A DNA stretch of 64,000 bases from Melioribacter sp051488685 (lineage in GTDB: Bacteria > Bacteroidota > Ignavibacteria > Ignavibacteriales > Melioribacteraceae): assembly GCF_051488685.1 (NCBI RefSeq), contig NZ_JBPSEH010000010.1:1-64000 (forward strand). The letters run 5' to 3'. The position numbers were made by a program, and so were the translations under genes. The notes beneath the pieces were generated by a model, which worked only from the letters and a program-made list of their open reading frames with translations, was not told where the DNA came from and did no database searches. Of this stretch, positions 7,881 to 17,278 are shown piece after piece. Numbering within the stretch: position 1 is the first letter of the stretch; every line of letters starts with the position of its first letter.

Positions 7881-10439
7881 CTATAACATTTCTTCGATTG
7901 TTTCCGTTAGTTGTTGAATGATTAATTCGTAATCGTTGGCGGATACTTTCCGTTTATGGCGGTCGAGGATATAAAACGAATCGACTATATCGTCGGCCTT
8001 TGTATTGATTTTTGCAAAGTAAATCGATAGACCAAGTTCGTTCATTTTTCGCGTAATCTGATATAATAACCCGAGCCGATCCGGTGAAAATACATCAATG
8101 ATTGTGTATCTATCGTGCTTTTCAAAAACAATCTTAACTTTGCCTTTACGCTTGAATAGTTTGTTTTCGAGACGCCACCATTTGGATTTAATACGGTTGA
8201 ATTCTTTTGTTATCTGAAGCTCGTTTAAGGCAGCTAAAATTAAATCTGACTTTATCTTTTCGTAGCGGGATTTATCCACAGCTTCATTTGTTCTGAAATC
8301 TGTTACATTAAAATTATCGATTACAATTCCGTCCTTGCGAGTAAATATTTTTGCATCGTGAATATTCAGATCGTTGATTGACAATGCACCGCAAAGCCTC
8401 GAAAGGAGGGCATCGGAATCACGCGTAATTACGGTAATCGATGTATAACCTGCCTCTTCTTTGAAAAAGACAGAAACTTTGGAACCTTTCTCGATTTCTT
8501 CAATGTGTTGATTAATTTCTTCAGCAGAATAAAATTGTAAGTAACCCAGATCGTCAATCGATTCAATATGCTCTTTGACAGTTTTGTCTAAAAAGACCTC
8601 CGATTGCTCCATTATTTCGAGCATACTCGAAGCTAATAGTTCTTCGCCAGTAATTCTTTCTTCGAGCATTCGTTTGGTTTTATGATAAAGTTCGTAGAGC
8701 AGTTCGCCTTTCCACTGTGTCCATACAACAGGAGAAACTGCTGATAGATCGGCATACGTAAGAAGATATAAAAGATCGAGCAGTTCGGTATCCGGGAATA
8801 AATCTGAAAATAGATTCAATGTTGTCGGGTCGTTTAAGTTTCTTCTGAATGCAACCTGTTCCATTGTAAGATGGTGTCGAACAAGGAACTGAACCTTTTG
8901 AATTTCTTCCGTGCTATATCCGAGCTTTTCCATTACAGAACTTGCAATTTCAGCACCAATAATTTCGTGTCCGGAAATAGTGATCGGTTTTGCAATATCG
9001 TGGAAAAGCACAGCCAGGTAAAGAATATCTTTGTTTTTTATACTCAAGAAGAGACGACTTAGTGTATTTGATTCGTAGCTGAGATTTTCGAGATTAGTCA
9101 ATGCGATTAATGTATGCTCGTCGGCTGTATAGCAGTGATAGACGCCAGGTTGAAAAAAATTTACTAACTCACCAAATTCAGGCAGGAATGCGCCAAGTAC
9201 CCCCAGCTCGTTCATTACATTTAGTGTTTTACTCACATTTTTAGGTAGCCTGAGAATTTCTCTGAAAAAGACGGAAGATTGATGTTCGGTTTCATTCGAT
9301 TCTTCCAGGTCGACAACGGCTTCGATAATTTTTGAACGGAGAACGTCGTCAAAACGAGCGTCGTGTAACCCTCGATAATAAAATGCCCGGAGTATTACCG
9401 ACATTGTAAGTTCAATGTCGCTTGCAAGATAAATTATATTGCCCTTCATTGTAAAATCTTCATCGAGCGGAATGGAAAGATAATCTGAAATCGGTTTAGA
9501 CATCTCATCTTCGAAGCGCTTTGACATAGTTATTGTAAAACGTTTTATAACGTTAGCCGAATCAAAATAGCGACGCATATATTCCTTCCAGTTGCTCTCG
9601 GTATAGCCATGCCGAAGGGCAATTTTTTCCTGATCGCTGAATTCAAGACGGTCGTTTTTATGACCGGAGATTAGATGAAGATGATTTCTTGTGTTTAATA
9701 TGAACTTGTAACTTTCAAATAATCTCTTTGCTGCTTTGGGAATAATTATTTTATCTTTTTTAAGAAGTTCGAGAAAGACTTCGGTTTGTGTAACTTCTTT
9801 CTGTGTATCAATAATTATATCGTTCTTGAGAGAATAGATCCATTGCAAAACTTGCAGGTCCCTCAGACCACCAGCTGTATATTTCACATTTGGCTCGAGT
9901 ACTTTTGCAGAAGAGCCATACTTTTGATATCTGAGGTTTATATCAACGAAATATTCGTTTATCAGATTCTTTTTTGTTTCCTGCTTGAGAGAACTCAAAA
10001 CTTTTTTATTCCATTCTTTATAAATGTCGTCGTTGCCGCAAATGAATCGTGTTTCGAAAAATTGTGTGAATGCATGAAGGTCTTCTTTTAAAAATTTATT
10101 TATATCAGAATAATCCCTGACAGTGTGAGAAACTTCGATACCGGTATCCCAGAGAATTGTTACGCACTGTTTAATAATATTGTCGTTGCGAGGCACTTTG
10201 TCGTAGATAAACATTATATCGATATCTGAATATGGAGAAAGTTCACGTCTTGCAAAACTACCGACTGCAGCAATAGCGCAATCAAGTTTGATGTCTTTTA
10301 AAGTTCTGAGAATAAATTCTTCGACGAGGACGCTCCATCGAATCGAAAATTGAAAAGCATCTTTCAGAAGATCATCATCGTTGAAAAGGAGGTGTCGTTC
10401 CGCTATAAATATTTCTTTTAATTTGAGTGCTTCGTTCAT
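7881..10439 (-). CDS. glnD: [Protein-PII] uridylyltransferase / uridylyl-removing enzyme
   Basis: An 852-residue nitrogen sensor that uridylylates PII when glutamine is low and removes the UMP when it is high. Domain order follows GlnD: a nucleotidyltransferase domain with GSFARRELSPYSDIDIMF near residues 61-78, a GlnE-like middle, an HD hydrolase domain (ADEHTLIALTNL, then AVLFHDIAKP with the metal-binding His-Asp), and two C-terminal ACT domains (about 665-740 and 775-850, the latter with DRLGLLYQITRKMNELGL) that bind glutamine. The length is normal. No PII gene lies in this window. murI follows closely downstream on the same strand. Confidence 0.93.
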   Translation of the reverse strand: MNEALKLKEIFIAERHLLFNDDDLLKDAFQFSIRWSVLVEEFILRTLKDIKLDCAIAAVGSFARRELSPYSDIDIMFIYDKVPRNDNIIKQCVTILWDTGIEVSHTVRDYSDINKFLKEDLHAFTQFFETRFICGNDDIYKEWNKKVLSSLKQETKKNLINEYFVDINLRYQKYGSSAKVLEPNVKYTAGGLRDLQVLQWIYSLKNDIIIDTQKEVTQTEVFLELLKKDKIIIPKAAKRLFESYKFILNTRNHLHLISGHKNDRLEFSDQEKIALRHGYTESNWKEYMRRYFDSANVIKRFTITMSKRFEDEMSKPISDYLSIPLDEDFTMKGNIIYLASDIELTMSVILRAFYYRGLHDARFDDVLRSKIIEAVVDLEESNETEHQSSVFFREILRLPKNVSKTLNVMNELGVLGAFLPEFGELVNFFQPGVYHCYTADEHTLIALTNLENLSYESNTLSRLFLSIKNKDILYLAVLFHDIAKPITISGHEIIGAEIASSVMEKLGYSTEEIQKVQFLVRHHLTMEQVAFRRNLNDPTTLNLFSDLFPDTELLDLLYLLTYADLSAVSPVVWTQWKGELLYELYHKTKRMLEERITGEELLASSMLEIMEQSEVFLDKTVKEHIESIDDLGYLQFYSAEEINQHIEEIEKGSKVSVFFKEEAGYTSITVITRDSDALLSRLCGALSINDLNIHDAKIFTRKDGIVIDNFNVTDFRTNEAVDKSRYEKIKSDLILAALNELQITKEFNRIKSKWWRLENKLFKRKGKVKIVFEKHDRYTIIDVFSPDRLGLLYQITRKMNELGLSIYFAKINTKADDIVDSFYILDRHKRKVSANDYELIIQQLTETIEEML

Positions 10440-10450
10440 ATTTAAATAAT

Positions 10451-10490
10451 CGGGACTGACAGTCCGTCGGATTAACTTTTGCCAGTCCCG
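10451..10490 (-). terminator. Possible terminator of the tyrosine phenol-lyase-like gene
   Basis: An 8-bp perfect inverted repeat, CGGGACTG (10451-10458) and CAGTCCCG (10483-10490), lies in the 73-base gap just past the stop of the lyase gene on the minus strand. The following bases are T-rich but interrupted (ATTATTT), so the terminator is weak, or the hairpin has another role. Confidence 0.4.
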
Positions 10491-10512
10491 TAAACATTTT
10501 TAAAAAATGACT

Positions 10513-11901
10513 TTACAATTTTACGAATTTTGCCTGGAAGAATCTCAAATATTTTGGTTCGTAGACCATTTTTAATCCTTTAATTTTCTTTCTGTCCTGA
10601 TAAACCTGAGCTATCGATTCAACTGTAACGTCGATGTGGGATTGGGTATAAACGCGGCGCGGGAAAGTCAAGCGAACCAGTTCGAGTTTGGGATAACGGT
10701 TCTCGCCTGTTTTGGGATCTCTGCCTGCAGAAACAATTCCGCGTTCCATTCCTCTTACACCACTATCAATATAAATTTCGGCAGCTAAGGATTGTGCAGG
10801 GAATAAATCCTGTTTGAGATGAGGCAAGAATTTTTTTGCGTCCAGGAAAATAGCATGACCTCCAAAGGGATAAACAAGTGGGATGCCATATTTTTCGAGT
10901 TGCTTGCCACAGTATTCCACCTGTCCAACGCGTGAACTTACATTTTCAAATTTTACCATTTCCTCAATTCCTCTTGCCATAGCTTCCATGTCTCTGCCTG
11001 CCAGTCCTCCGTAAGTGTGAAGACCTTCATACACTACTACCATATTGCGTGCTTCTTCGTAAACTTTTTTGTCGCGTGTAGCTAAAAATCCGCCGATATT
11101 TACCATCAAATCTTTCTTTGCACTAACCCAGAGACCATCGAAATAGCTGCACATTTCTTTTAGTATCTGTTCTATCGATTTATTTTCATATCCTTTTTCC
11201 CGGACTTTGATAAAATATGCGTTCTCGGTTGCACGAGTTGCATCGAACCATAATTTTATTCCGTGTTTCTTGGCAATCTTGTGTACCTCCTTAAGATTTT
11301 GCAACGAAAAAGGTTGCCCTCCCGCCATATTGACCGGTCCAGCCATACTGATATATGGAATTTTTTTTGCACCAACTTTTTTAATCAAATCTTCTAACTT
11401 ATCTGTGTCGATATTGCCTTTGAAGGGATGTTTGTTCTGAGGAATATGAGCCTGGTCGATAATTACGTCGACGAAAGTACCGCCGGCAAGTTCCTGATGT
11501 AAACGTGTAGTGGTGAAGTACATATTGCCTGGGATATAGTCGCCGGGCTTGATCATAATTTTTGAAATAATATGCTCGGCTGCTCTGCCTTGATGAGTAG
11601 GGACGAAAAAGGGCATACCGTAATATTTTTTAATGTTGTCCCATAAGTAGTAAAAATTTCTACTGCCGGCATAAGCTTCGTCGCCCATCATTAAGCCCGC
11701 CCATTGATAATCGCTCATGGCGTTGGTACCGCTGTCTGTAAGCAGGTCGATATAAACGTCTTCGGATCGTAGGAGGAAGGTATTATAGCCGGCTTCCTTA
11801 GCGCACTTTTCACGGTATTCGCGCGTAGTCATTTTAATGGGTTCGACCATTTTGATTTTAAATGGTTCAGCCCAGCTTCTTTTGATTTTCCGTTTTGCCA
11901 T
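10513..11901 (-). CDS. Tyrosine phenol-lyase-like beta-eliminating lyase (tryptophanase family)
   Basis: A 462-residue PLP enzyme of the tryptophanase/tyrosine phenol-lyase family, which splits aromatic amino acids into the ring compound, pyruvate and ammonia. The PLP lysine is in SAKKDLMVNIGG. Other family blocks are IDLLTDSGTNAMSD, MMGDEAYAGSRNFYYL, PTHQGRAAEH, GMERGIVSAGRDPKTGEN and YEPKYLRFFQAKF. Three positions separating the two activities look phenol-lyase-like: Thr in YFTTTR (tryptophanases have Asp), Arg in GMERG (tryptophanases lack it) and Phe in LRFF (tryptophanases have His). This is from my memory of the characterised enzymes. It may therefore act on tyrosine, but automatic annotation would probably say tryptophanase. 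It stands alone between glnD and queF. Confidence 0.85.
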   Translation of the reverse strand: MAKRKIKRSWAEPFKIKMVEPIKMTTREYREKCAKEAGYNTFLLRSEDVYIDLLTDSGTNAMSDYQWAGLMMGDEAYAGSRNFYYLWDNIKKYYGMPFFVPTHQGRAAEHIISKIMIKPGDYIPGNMYFTTTRLHQELAGGTFVDVIIDQAHIPQNKHPFKGNIDTDKLEDLIKKVGAKKIPYISMAGPVNMAGGQPFSLQNLKEVHKIAKKHGIKLWFDATRATENAYFIKVREKGYENKSIEQILKEMCSYFDGLWVSAKKDLMVNIGGFLATRDKKVYEEARNMVVVYEGLHTYGGLAGRDMEAMARGIEEMVKFENVSSRVGQVEYCGKQLEKYGIPLVYPFGGHAIFLDAKKFLPHLKQDLFPAQSLAAEIYIDSGVRGMERGIVSAGRDPKTGENRYPKLELVRLTFPRRVYTQSHIDVTVESIAQVYQDRKKIKGLKMVYEPKYLRFFQAKFVKL

Positions 11902-11963
11902 TGTGTGACCTCACGTTTTTTTGATCAGATTTGCGATCGGTTATTAATTCCAATAGCTTTTGG

Positions 11964-12320
11964 CTATTGCTCTTTCTGATATTCCGCAATAATATCAGAA
12001 TGAATTCCGCCGCGTGTATTAAACTTAGCCGTCAATTTCATTTTACGTGGTTGAAGCACCTCCACAAGGTCGTTCAAAATTCTGTTTGTGACTGCTTCAA
12101 AATAGATGCCGTCGTTACGGAATGATTGGAGATAGAACTTGTATGATTTTAACTCGACGCAAAGCTTGTCGGGGATATATTCTAAGATTATAGTTGCAAA
12201 GTCGGGCTGACCGGTCTTGGGACAAAGTGATGTAAATTCCGGGGCAGTATGGATAATTATGTAATCTCTTTCTGGATTGGGATTCGGAAATGTCTCAAGT
12301 ATTTTTTGCTTTTCATTCAT
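11964..12320 (-). CDS. queF: NADPH-dependent 7-cyano-7-deazaguanine (preQ0) reductase
   Basis: A 118-residue short-form (YkvM-type) QueF that reduces the nitrile of preQ0 to preQ1 in queuosine biosynthesis. The signature is clear: the catalytic Cys in EFTSLCPKTGQPDFAT forms a thioimide with the substrate, and the QueF motif ELKSYKFYLQSFRNDG is followed by FNTRGGI near the end. The length is typical for the unimodular form. queC lies upstream on the same strand, 270 bases away, so the two may or may not share a transcript. queD and queE are not in the window. Confidence 0.95.
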   Translation of the reverse strand: MNEKQKILETFPNPNPERDYIIIHTAPEFTSLCPKTGQPDFATIILEYIPDKLCVELKSYKFYLQSFRNDGIYFEAVTNRILNDLVEVLQPRKMKLTAKFNTRGGIHSDIIAEYQKEQ

Positions 12321-12590
12321 AAATTAACCTCTGCTTTTCTTTGCTTGAAAATTTTTATACCAATTGAATTTTCTGATGTACAAAATTAGTTAATTACTTT
12401 TCAGACGTTGATAGATTTTCAATGCAAGTATTTTTTGAACATCAACATAAGAAGTCAAACTAAATATAAGAACGAAATAATCGTCTTCGAAATTTTTAGC
12501 TGATTTCGTTTCGTAATGAAGAAAAAAGTTTTTGTAATCTTTCATAGTATGGTTGCAATATCCCGAGTTTCATGATCTCAGATTCTTAAT

Positions 12591-13277
12591 TTATTTTTTA
12601 TACACAGGACGGATTTTGTATGGAATCGGATCTTCAATACCAGCAATTTGGAAACCACGAAGTCTGAAAGCGCAACTGTCGCAAACGCCACAAGCCTCGT
12701 CTTCATTCTGATAACACGACCAGGTTAAGTGTAATGGCGCGTTGAGTTCCACTCCTTTTTTAATTATTTCCGCTTTGGAAAGATGAATAATTGGAGTATG
12801 AATTTTAATTTTTGTTTCGGGTTTTGTACCAAGATCTGCCATCTTTTCAAAAGCTTCGAAAAATTCTGGACGGCAATCAGGATAGCCGCTGGCATCTTCG
12901 TAAACTGCCCCAATAAAAACAGCTTCGGCTTTTAAAACTTCAGCCCAGCTTATACAGGCCGATAGTATATTTGCATTTCTAAATGGAACGTATGAAGTGG
13001 GAATTTCTCTGCTCTCAATGTTGGCGCGGGACACTTCAATCTTCTTATCGGTTAAAGATGAACCGCCAATTTTCGAAAAATGAGTATAATCGATGACTAA
13101 TTTATGTTTAACATTGTAAAATTCTGCAATGTCATTAAAAGCCTTTAATTCCCGGTTCTCGGTTCTCTGTCCGTAATTTATGTGCAGGAGTGCCAGTTCG
13201 TATTCCTTCTTGGCAATTGCTGCTGTAACACAGCTATCCATTCCTCCGCTTAGAGCAACTACAGCTAATTTTTTCAT
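12591..13277 (-). CDS. queC: 7-cyano-7-deazaguanine synthase
   Basis: A 228-residue ATP-dependent enzyme that converts 7-carboxy-7-deazaguanine and ammonia into preQ0, the substrate of QueF encoded just downstream. The PP-loop SGGMDSCV (ATP pyrophosphatase) is at residues 10-17. A four-cysteine zinc site is formed by SCYQNEDEACGVCDSC. The HINYGQRTENREL and YVPFRNANIL segments are typical. A TATTTTTG box sits 23 bases before the ATG. The 270 bases to queF hold no further gene that I can see, and no preQ1 riboswitch was recognised. Confidence 0.95.
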   Translation of the reverse strand: MKKLAVVALSGGMDSCVTAAIAKKEYELALLHINYGQRTENRELKAFNDIAEFYNVKHKLVIDYTHFSKIGGSSLTDKKIEVSRANIESREIPTSYVPFRNANILSACISWAEVLKAEAVFIGAVYEDASGYPDCRPEFFEAFEKMADLGTKPETKIKIHTPIIHLSKAEIIKKGVELNAPLHLTWSCYQNEDEACGVCDSCAFRLRGFQIAGIEDPIPYKIRPVYKK

Positions 13278-13299
13278 CTCACCCTTTTATTGTTATACT

Positions 13300-13307
13300 C
13301 AAAAATA
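13300..13307 (-). promoter_or_regulatory. Probable -7 box (TATTTTTG) of queC
   Basis: On the minus strand TATTTTTG fits TAnnTTTG, with its G 23 bases before the queC ATG. No TTG sits at the usual 19-21 base spacing, so only the -7 element is supported. Confidence 0.35.
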
Positions 13308-13396
13308 ACAAAATTCAACTACAATTATAGGCGAGCAACAAAACGGCACGATTCGGCAGGCAATCATCGATAGATTGTCGAATAATTTTACGATTC

Positions 13397-13428
13397 TTGA
13401 TTAACCAGCCCATTTTTGATAAGTTTCA
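13397..13428 (+). promoter_or_regulatory. Probable leuS promoter
   Basis: TTG (13397-13399), a 21-base spacer, then CATTTTTG (13421-13428), one mismatch from TAnnTTTG. The final G lies 31 bases before the chosen leuS ATG at 13459, the same distance as in pckA and the aldo/keto reductase gene. Confidence 0.45.
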
Positions 13429-13458
13429 GTTCAATTTATAACAATTTTTGTGTGTAAT

Positions 13459-15924
13459 ATGAAATATCCTTTTGAATCGATCGAACTTAAGTGGCAAAAA
13501 TATTGGAAAGACAAAAAAGTATTTAAAACCGATTTAACAAAGATTGACAATAAACTTTATGTACTTGTAATGTTTATTTATCCTTCGGCGGCTAAGATGC
13601 ACATTGGACACTGGTACAATTATGGACCAACTGACACGTTTGCGCGCTATAAAAAGTTGAAAGGGTTTAATGTATTTGAGCCAATTGGTTACGATGCGTT
13701 TGGCCTTCCTGCCGAAAATTATGCAATTAAAACAGGCATTCATCCGCAGGACAGTACTCTTAAAAATATTAAAGACATTCGTGCAATGCTCGAAAGAATG
13801 GGAGGAATGTACGACTGGGATGCAGAATTGATGACGTGCGTGCCGGAATATTATAAATGGAATCAATGGCTTTTTTTACAGTTATATAAAAAAGGTTTAG
13901 CATACAGAAAAAATGCACCTGTTAACTGGTGTCCTTCGTGTCAGACAGTTCTGGCGAGGGAACAGGTGCTCAGCGACGGCGGCTGCGAAAGATGTGGCAC
14001 TACAGTTATTCAAAAAAACCTGACTCAGTGGTTCTTTAAGATAACCGAATACGCAGACGAATTGCTCGAAGGATTAAATAAAATCGACTGGCCCGAAAAA
14101 ACCAAAACCATGCAAATCAACTGGATTGGAAAAAGCTATGGAACCGAAATCGATTTTGCAATCGAAGGGTCGGATGAAAAAATTAGAGTATTCACAACCC
14201 GACCCGATACACTTTTCGGAGTCACTTATGTTGTCCTTGCGCCGGAAAATGAACTTGTACAAAAAATAACTAAACCAGAATTTAAAGAATCGGTTGAAAA
14301 GTATATCGAATCAATTAGATCTCTAACCGAAGTTGAGAGAACATCCACAACAAAAGAAAAAACGGGAGTTCCAACAGGCGCTTATGCTATTAATCCAATT
14401 AATGGTGAAAAGGTGCCAATCTGGATTGCCGATTATGTATTGGCAACATACGGCACAGGCTGCGTTATGGCAGTGCCTGGTCACGACGAACGTGATTTCG
14501 AATTTGCTAAAAAATTTAATCTGCCCATCAAAAAAGTAATTCTTCAACCCGGCACTGGCGAAAACGATGAATTGAAACAAGCTTATACTGATGTTGGCAT
14601 TATGATTAATTCAGGAAAGTATAACGGCCTCAGATCCGATGTCGGTATCGAAAAAATTTCTGATGATATTGAAAAAGAGGGACTCGGCAAAAGAACGGTT
14701 AATTATAGATTGAGAGACTGGCTGATTTCTCGTCAAAGATACTGGGGTACACCCATTCCCATTATTCATTGCGATAAGTGCGGCGAAGTGTCTGTACCTG
14801 AAGACCAGCTTCCGGTAGTGCTTCCGTATGAAGTGAATTTTAAACCCGACGGTGGCTCGCCCCTTGCAAGTTGTGATGAATTTATAAAAACAACCTGTCC
14901 AAAATGTGGAGCGCCAGCCCAAAGAGATCCCGATACAATGGATACTTTTGTCGATTCGTCATGGTATTATCTACGTTACCTCGACCCAAATTACAAAGAT
15001 GGTATGTTCGATACGGAACTGGCAAACAAGTGGGTGCCTGTCGACGTTTATGTCGGAGGAGCTGAACACGCTACGATGCACTTGCTCTATGCACGCTTTA
15101 TCCATAAGTTTCTTAGAGATATTGGATTGGTTAACAGTGACGAGCCGTTCCAGAAATTAATTCATCAGGGTACGATTACGAATCAAGGCGCAAAAATGTC
15201 TAAATCGAAAGGCAACGTGGTCGACCCGAATGAATTCCTGTCGAAATACGGTTCGGATGTTTTTCGTATGTATTTAATGTTTATGGGACCTTATGAACTC
15301 GGGGGCGACTGGAGCGATAAAGGAATAGTTGGAGTCGACCGATTTGTTCAACGAGTCTATACTCTCTTTAATAACTATAAAGGAATTGCTACCGACACTC
15401 CTGTAAAAAATAAATACTTATTAAATGAACTTGCCGATGAAGAGAAAAAAATTTATCAAAAAGTCAATCAAACGCTGGCAAAAGTAGATACGGAAATTGA
15501 TAACTTCAGATTTAATACAGCGGTTGCGGCTTTGATGGAATTACTAAATGACCTCAAAAATATTGAGCATTGCAGAAAAGAAATTCAATTATATACGCTC
15601 GAACGATTAGCATCAATGCTGGCGCCGCTGGCTCCTCATCTTGCAGAAGAATGCTGGAGTATACTGGGCAAACAAAAATCAATTTATGAAGAGCAGATTT
15701 GGTTCGAAGCGGATTCTGCGGCACTGGTAAACGAAACCGTGACAATTGTTGTGCAGGTAAATGGAAAAGTAAGAGCTAAAATTGAATTGCCCGTCGATAC
15801 ACCGGAAAAAGATGTAAGAAATATTGTATTTAACGACGACAAAATTAAAAGTTATGTCGATGGTAAAAAGATAATTAAAGAAATATATGTGCCAAATAAA
15901 ATTTATAATATTGTAGTGCAATAA
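13459..15924 (+). CDS. leuS: Leucyl-tRNA synthetase
   Basis: An 821-residue class I aminoacyl-tRNA synthetase that charges tRNA-Leu. The HIGH motif appears as MHIGHWYNY in the N-terminal Rossmann half, and KMSKSKGNVVDP is the KMSKS loop. A zinc-binding stretch CPSCQTVLAREQVL with CERCG follows the first half, and the CP1 editing domain (TTRPDTLFGVTYVVLAPE, YGTGCVMAVPGHDERD) hydrolyses mischarged tRNA. The C-terminal anticodon and LeuS-specific domains are present. An in-frame GTG at 13450 would add three residues; I prefer the ATG because the product then starts MKYPFESIELKWQ as usual. serS starts 13 bases after the stop, so they form an operon. Confidence 0.97.
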   Translation: MKYPFESIELKWQKYWKDKKVFKTDLTKIDNKLYVLVMFIYPSAAKMHIGHWYNYGPTDTFARYKKLKGFNVFEPIGYDAFGLPAENYAIKTGIHPQDSTLKNIKDIRAMLERMGGMYDWDAELMTCVPEYYKWNQWLFLQLYKKGLAYRKNAPVNWCPSCQTVLAREQVLSDGGCERCGTTVIQKNLTQWFFKITEYADELLEGLNKIDWPEKTKTMQINWIGKSYGTEIDFAIEGSDEKIRVFTTRPDTLFGVTYVVLAPENELVQKITKPEFKESVEKYIESIRSLTEVERTSTTKEKTGVPTGAYAINPINGEKVPIWIADYVLATYGTGCVMAVPGHDERDFEFAKKFNLPIKKVILQPGTGENDELKQAYTDVGIMINSGKYNGLRSDVGIEKISDDIEKEGLGKRTVNYRLRDWLISRQRYWGTPIPIIHCDKCGEVSVPEDQLPVVLPYEVNFKPDGGSPLASCDEFIKTTCPKCGAPAQRDPDTMDTFVDSSWYYLRYLDPNYKDGMFDTELANKWVPVDVYVGGAEHATMHLLYARFIHKFLRDIGLVNSDEPFQKLIHQGTITNQGAKMSKSKGNVVDPNEFLSKYGSDVFRMYLMFMGPYELGGDWSDKGIVGVDRFVQRVYTLFNNYKGIATDTPVKNKYLLNELADEEKKIYQKVNQTLAKVDTEIDNFRFNTAVAALMELLNDLKNIEHCRKEIQLYTLERLASMLAPLAPHLAEECWSILGKQKSIYEEQIWFEADSAALVNETVTIVVQVNGKVRAKIELPVDTPEKDVRNIVFNDDKIKSYVDGKKIIKEIYVPNKIYNIVVQ

Positions 15925-15937
15925 AAAGGAATCGCAG

Positions 15938-17215
15938 ATGCTCGATATCAAATTTATTAGAGATAATCCGGACTTAGTAAGGAAAGGATTACGAGACAAG
16001 GGCGCTCCTGATAATGTGGAGCAAATTCTTGAACTCGATGAAAGAAGAAGGAAAATAATCGCGCGAAATGACGAATTAAAAGCGCTCAGGAATAAAGTGT
16101 CTTCTCAAATTCCAATTTTGAAAAAGAAGGGTGAAGATACTGCATCTGTTTTCGAAGAGATGAAAAGAGTTGGGGACGAAATTGCAGCACTCGATAATGA
16201 ACTTCGTAAAATTGACGAGGAACTCGATGAAATTTTGAGATGGACTCCTAACCTGGCGCACGAATCGGTCCCTGTGGGTAGAAGCGCTGAAGAAAATGTT
16301 GAAGTGAGAAGATGGTTGCCTGAAGGATTTAGCTTTGAGAACGATTTCGAAATACTCGACCATATTGAACTTGGTAAAAAGCTCGACATACTTGATTTTG
16401 AAAGGGGTACAAAAATTTCAGGTTCGGGATTCCCGCTTTATAAAGGAGCCGGCGCTACACTCGAACGCGCTCTGATTAATTTTATGCTCGATTTCCATTT
16501 ACAGAAACACGGCTATAAAGAAATTCTTCCGCCGATTCTCGTAAACAGAGATTCGATGAAAGGCACAGGGCAAATTCCAAAACTTGAAGAAGATATGTAT
16601 TATATTGAAAAAGACGGCTTGTATCCGATACCTACTGCAGAAGTCCCGATTACCAATATACATCGTAACGAAGTATTGAGTGAAACCGAGCTGACGATAA
16701 AATATGTCGGTTATACACCATGTTTCAGGCGCGAAGCCGGATCTTACGGCAAAGAATCAAAAGGCTTTTTGCGCGTCCACCAGTTTAATAAAGTCGAAAT
16801 GGTTAAGTTTACAAAACCAGAAGATTCTTACGAGGAACTGGAAGGACTGGTTAAGGACGCCGAAGACATTTTGCAAGCACTTAATATTCCTTATAGAATT
16901 ATTCTTTTGTGTACAGGCGATCTCAGTTTTTCTGCAGCTAAATGTTACGATATCGAAACGTGGTCGCCTGCGGAAAAAAAGTGGCTCGAAGCTTCTTCGT
17001 GCAGTAATTTCGAAGCTTTTCAGGCCAGAAGAGCTAACATTCGCTTCAAACGAGAGGGTTCTAAAAAAACAGAATTCGTTCATACATTGAATGGCAGTGG
17101 ACTGGCTACCAGCCGACTTATGGTTTCTTTACTCGAAAATTATCAAACGCCCGAAGGAAAAGTTATTGTTCCAAAAGCTTTGCAAAAATATACCGGCTTC
17201 GAAATTATCGGCTGA
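15938..17215 (+). CDS. serS: Seryl-tRNA synthetase
   Basis: A 425-residue class II synthetase for tRNA-Ser (and tRNA-Sec where present). It begins with MLDIKFIRDNPDLVRKGL and the long antiparallel coiled-coil arm (about residues 27-105) that grips the tRNA variable arm. Class II motifs follow: motif 2 in PCFRREAGSYGKESKGFLRVHQF-type sequence (about residues 260-285) and motif 3 in LNGSGLATSRLMVSLLENYQ. The serine and ATP pocket region includes PTAEVPITN. AAGGAA precedes the ATG. It is co-transcribed with leuS. Confidence 0.97.
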   Translation: MLDIKFIRDNPDLVRKGLRDKGAPDNVEQILELDERRRKIIARNDELKALRNKVSSQIPILKKKGEDTASVFEEMKRVGDEIAALDNELRKIDEELDEILRWTPNLAHESVPVGRSAEENVEVRRWLPEGFSFENDFEILDHIELGKKLDILDFERGTKISGSGFPLYKGAGATLERALINFMLDFHLQKHGYKEILPPILVNRDSMKGTGQIPKLEEDMYYIEKDGLYPIPTAEVPITNIHRNEVLSETELTIKYVGYTPCFRREAGSYGKESKGFLRVHQFNKVEMVKFTKPEDSYEELEGLVKDAEDILQALNIPYRIILLCTGDLSFSAAKCYDIETWSPAEKKWLEASSCSNFEAFQARRANIRFKREGSKKTEFVHTLNGSGLATSRLMVSLLENYQTPEGKVIVPKALQKYTGFEIIG

Positions 17216-17278
17216 CAACTTTAAGAGGAATTATTTCTATTTTACGGTTGTTTACTACCAGAAAGGACTTTCGAAAAG

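Noticed and set aside
12321..12590. Possible preQ1 riboswitch or small gene between queC and queF
   Set aside because: No pseudoknot pattern with the short A-rich tail was found, and no ORF with coding character is present.
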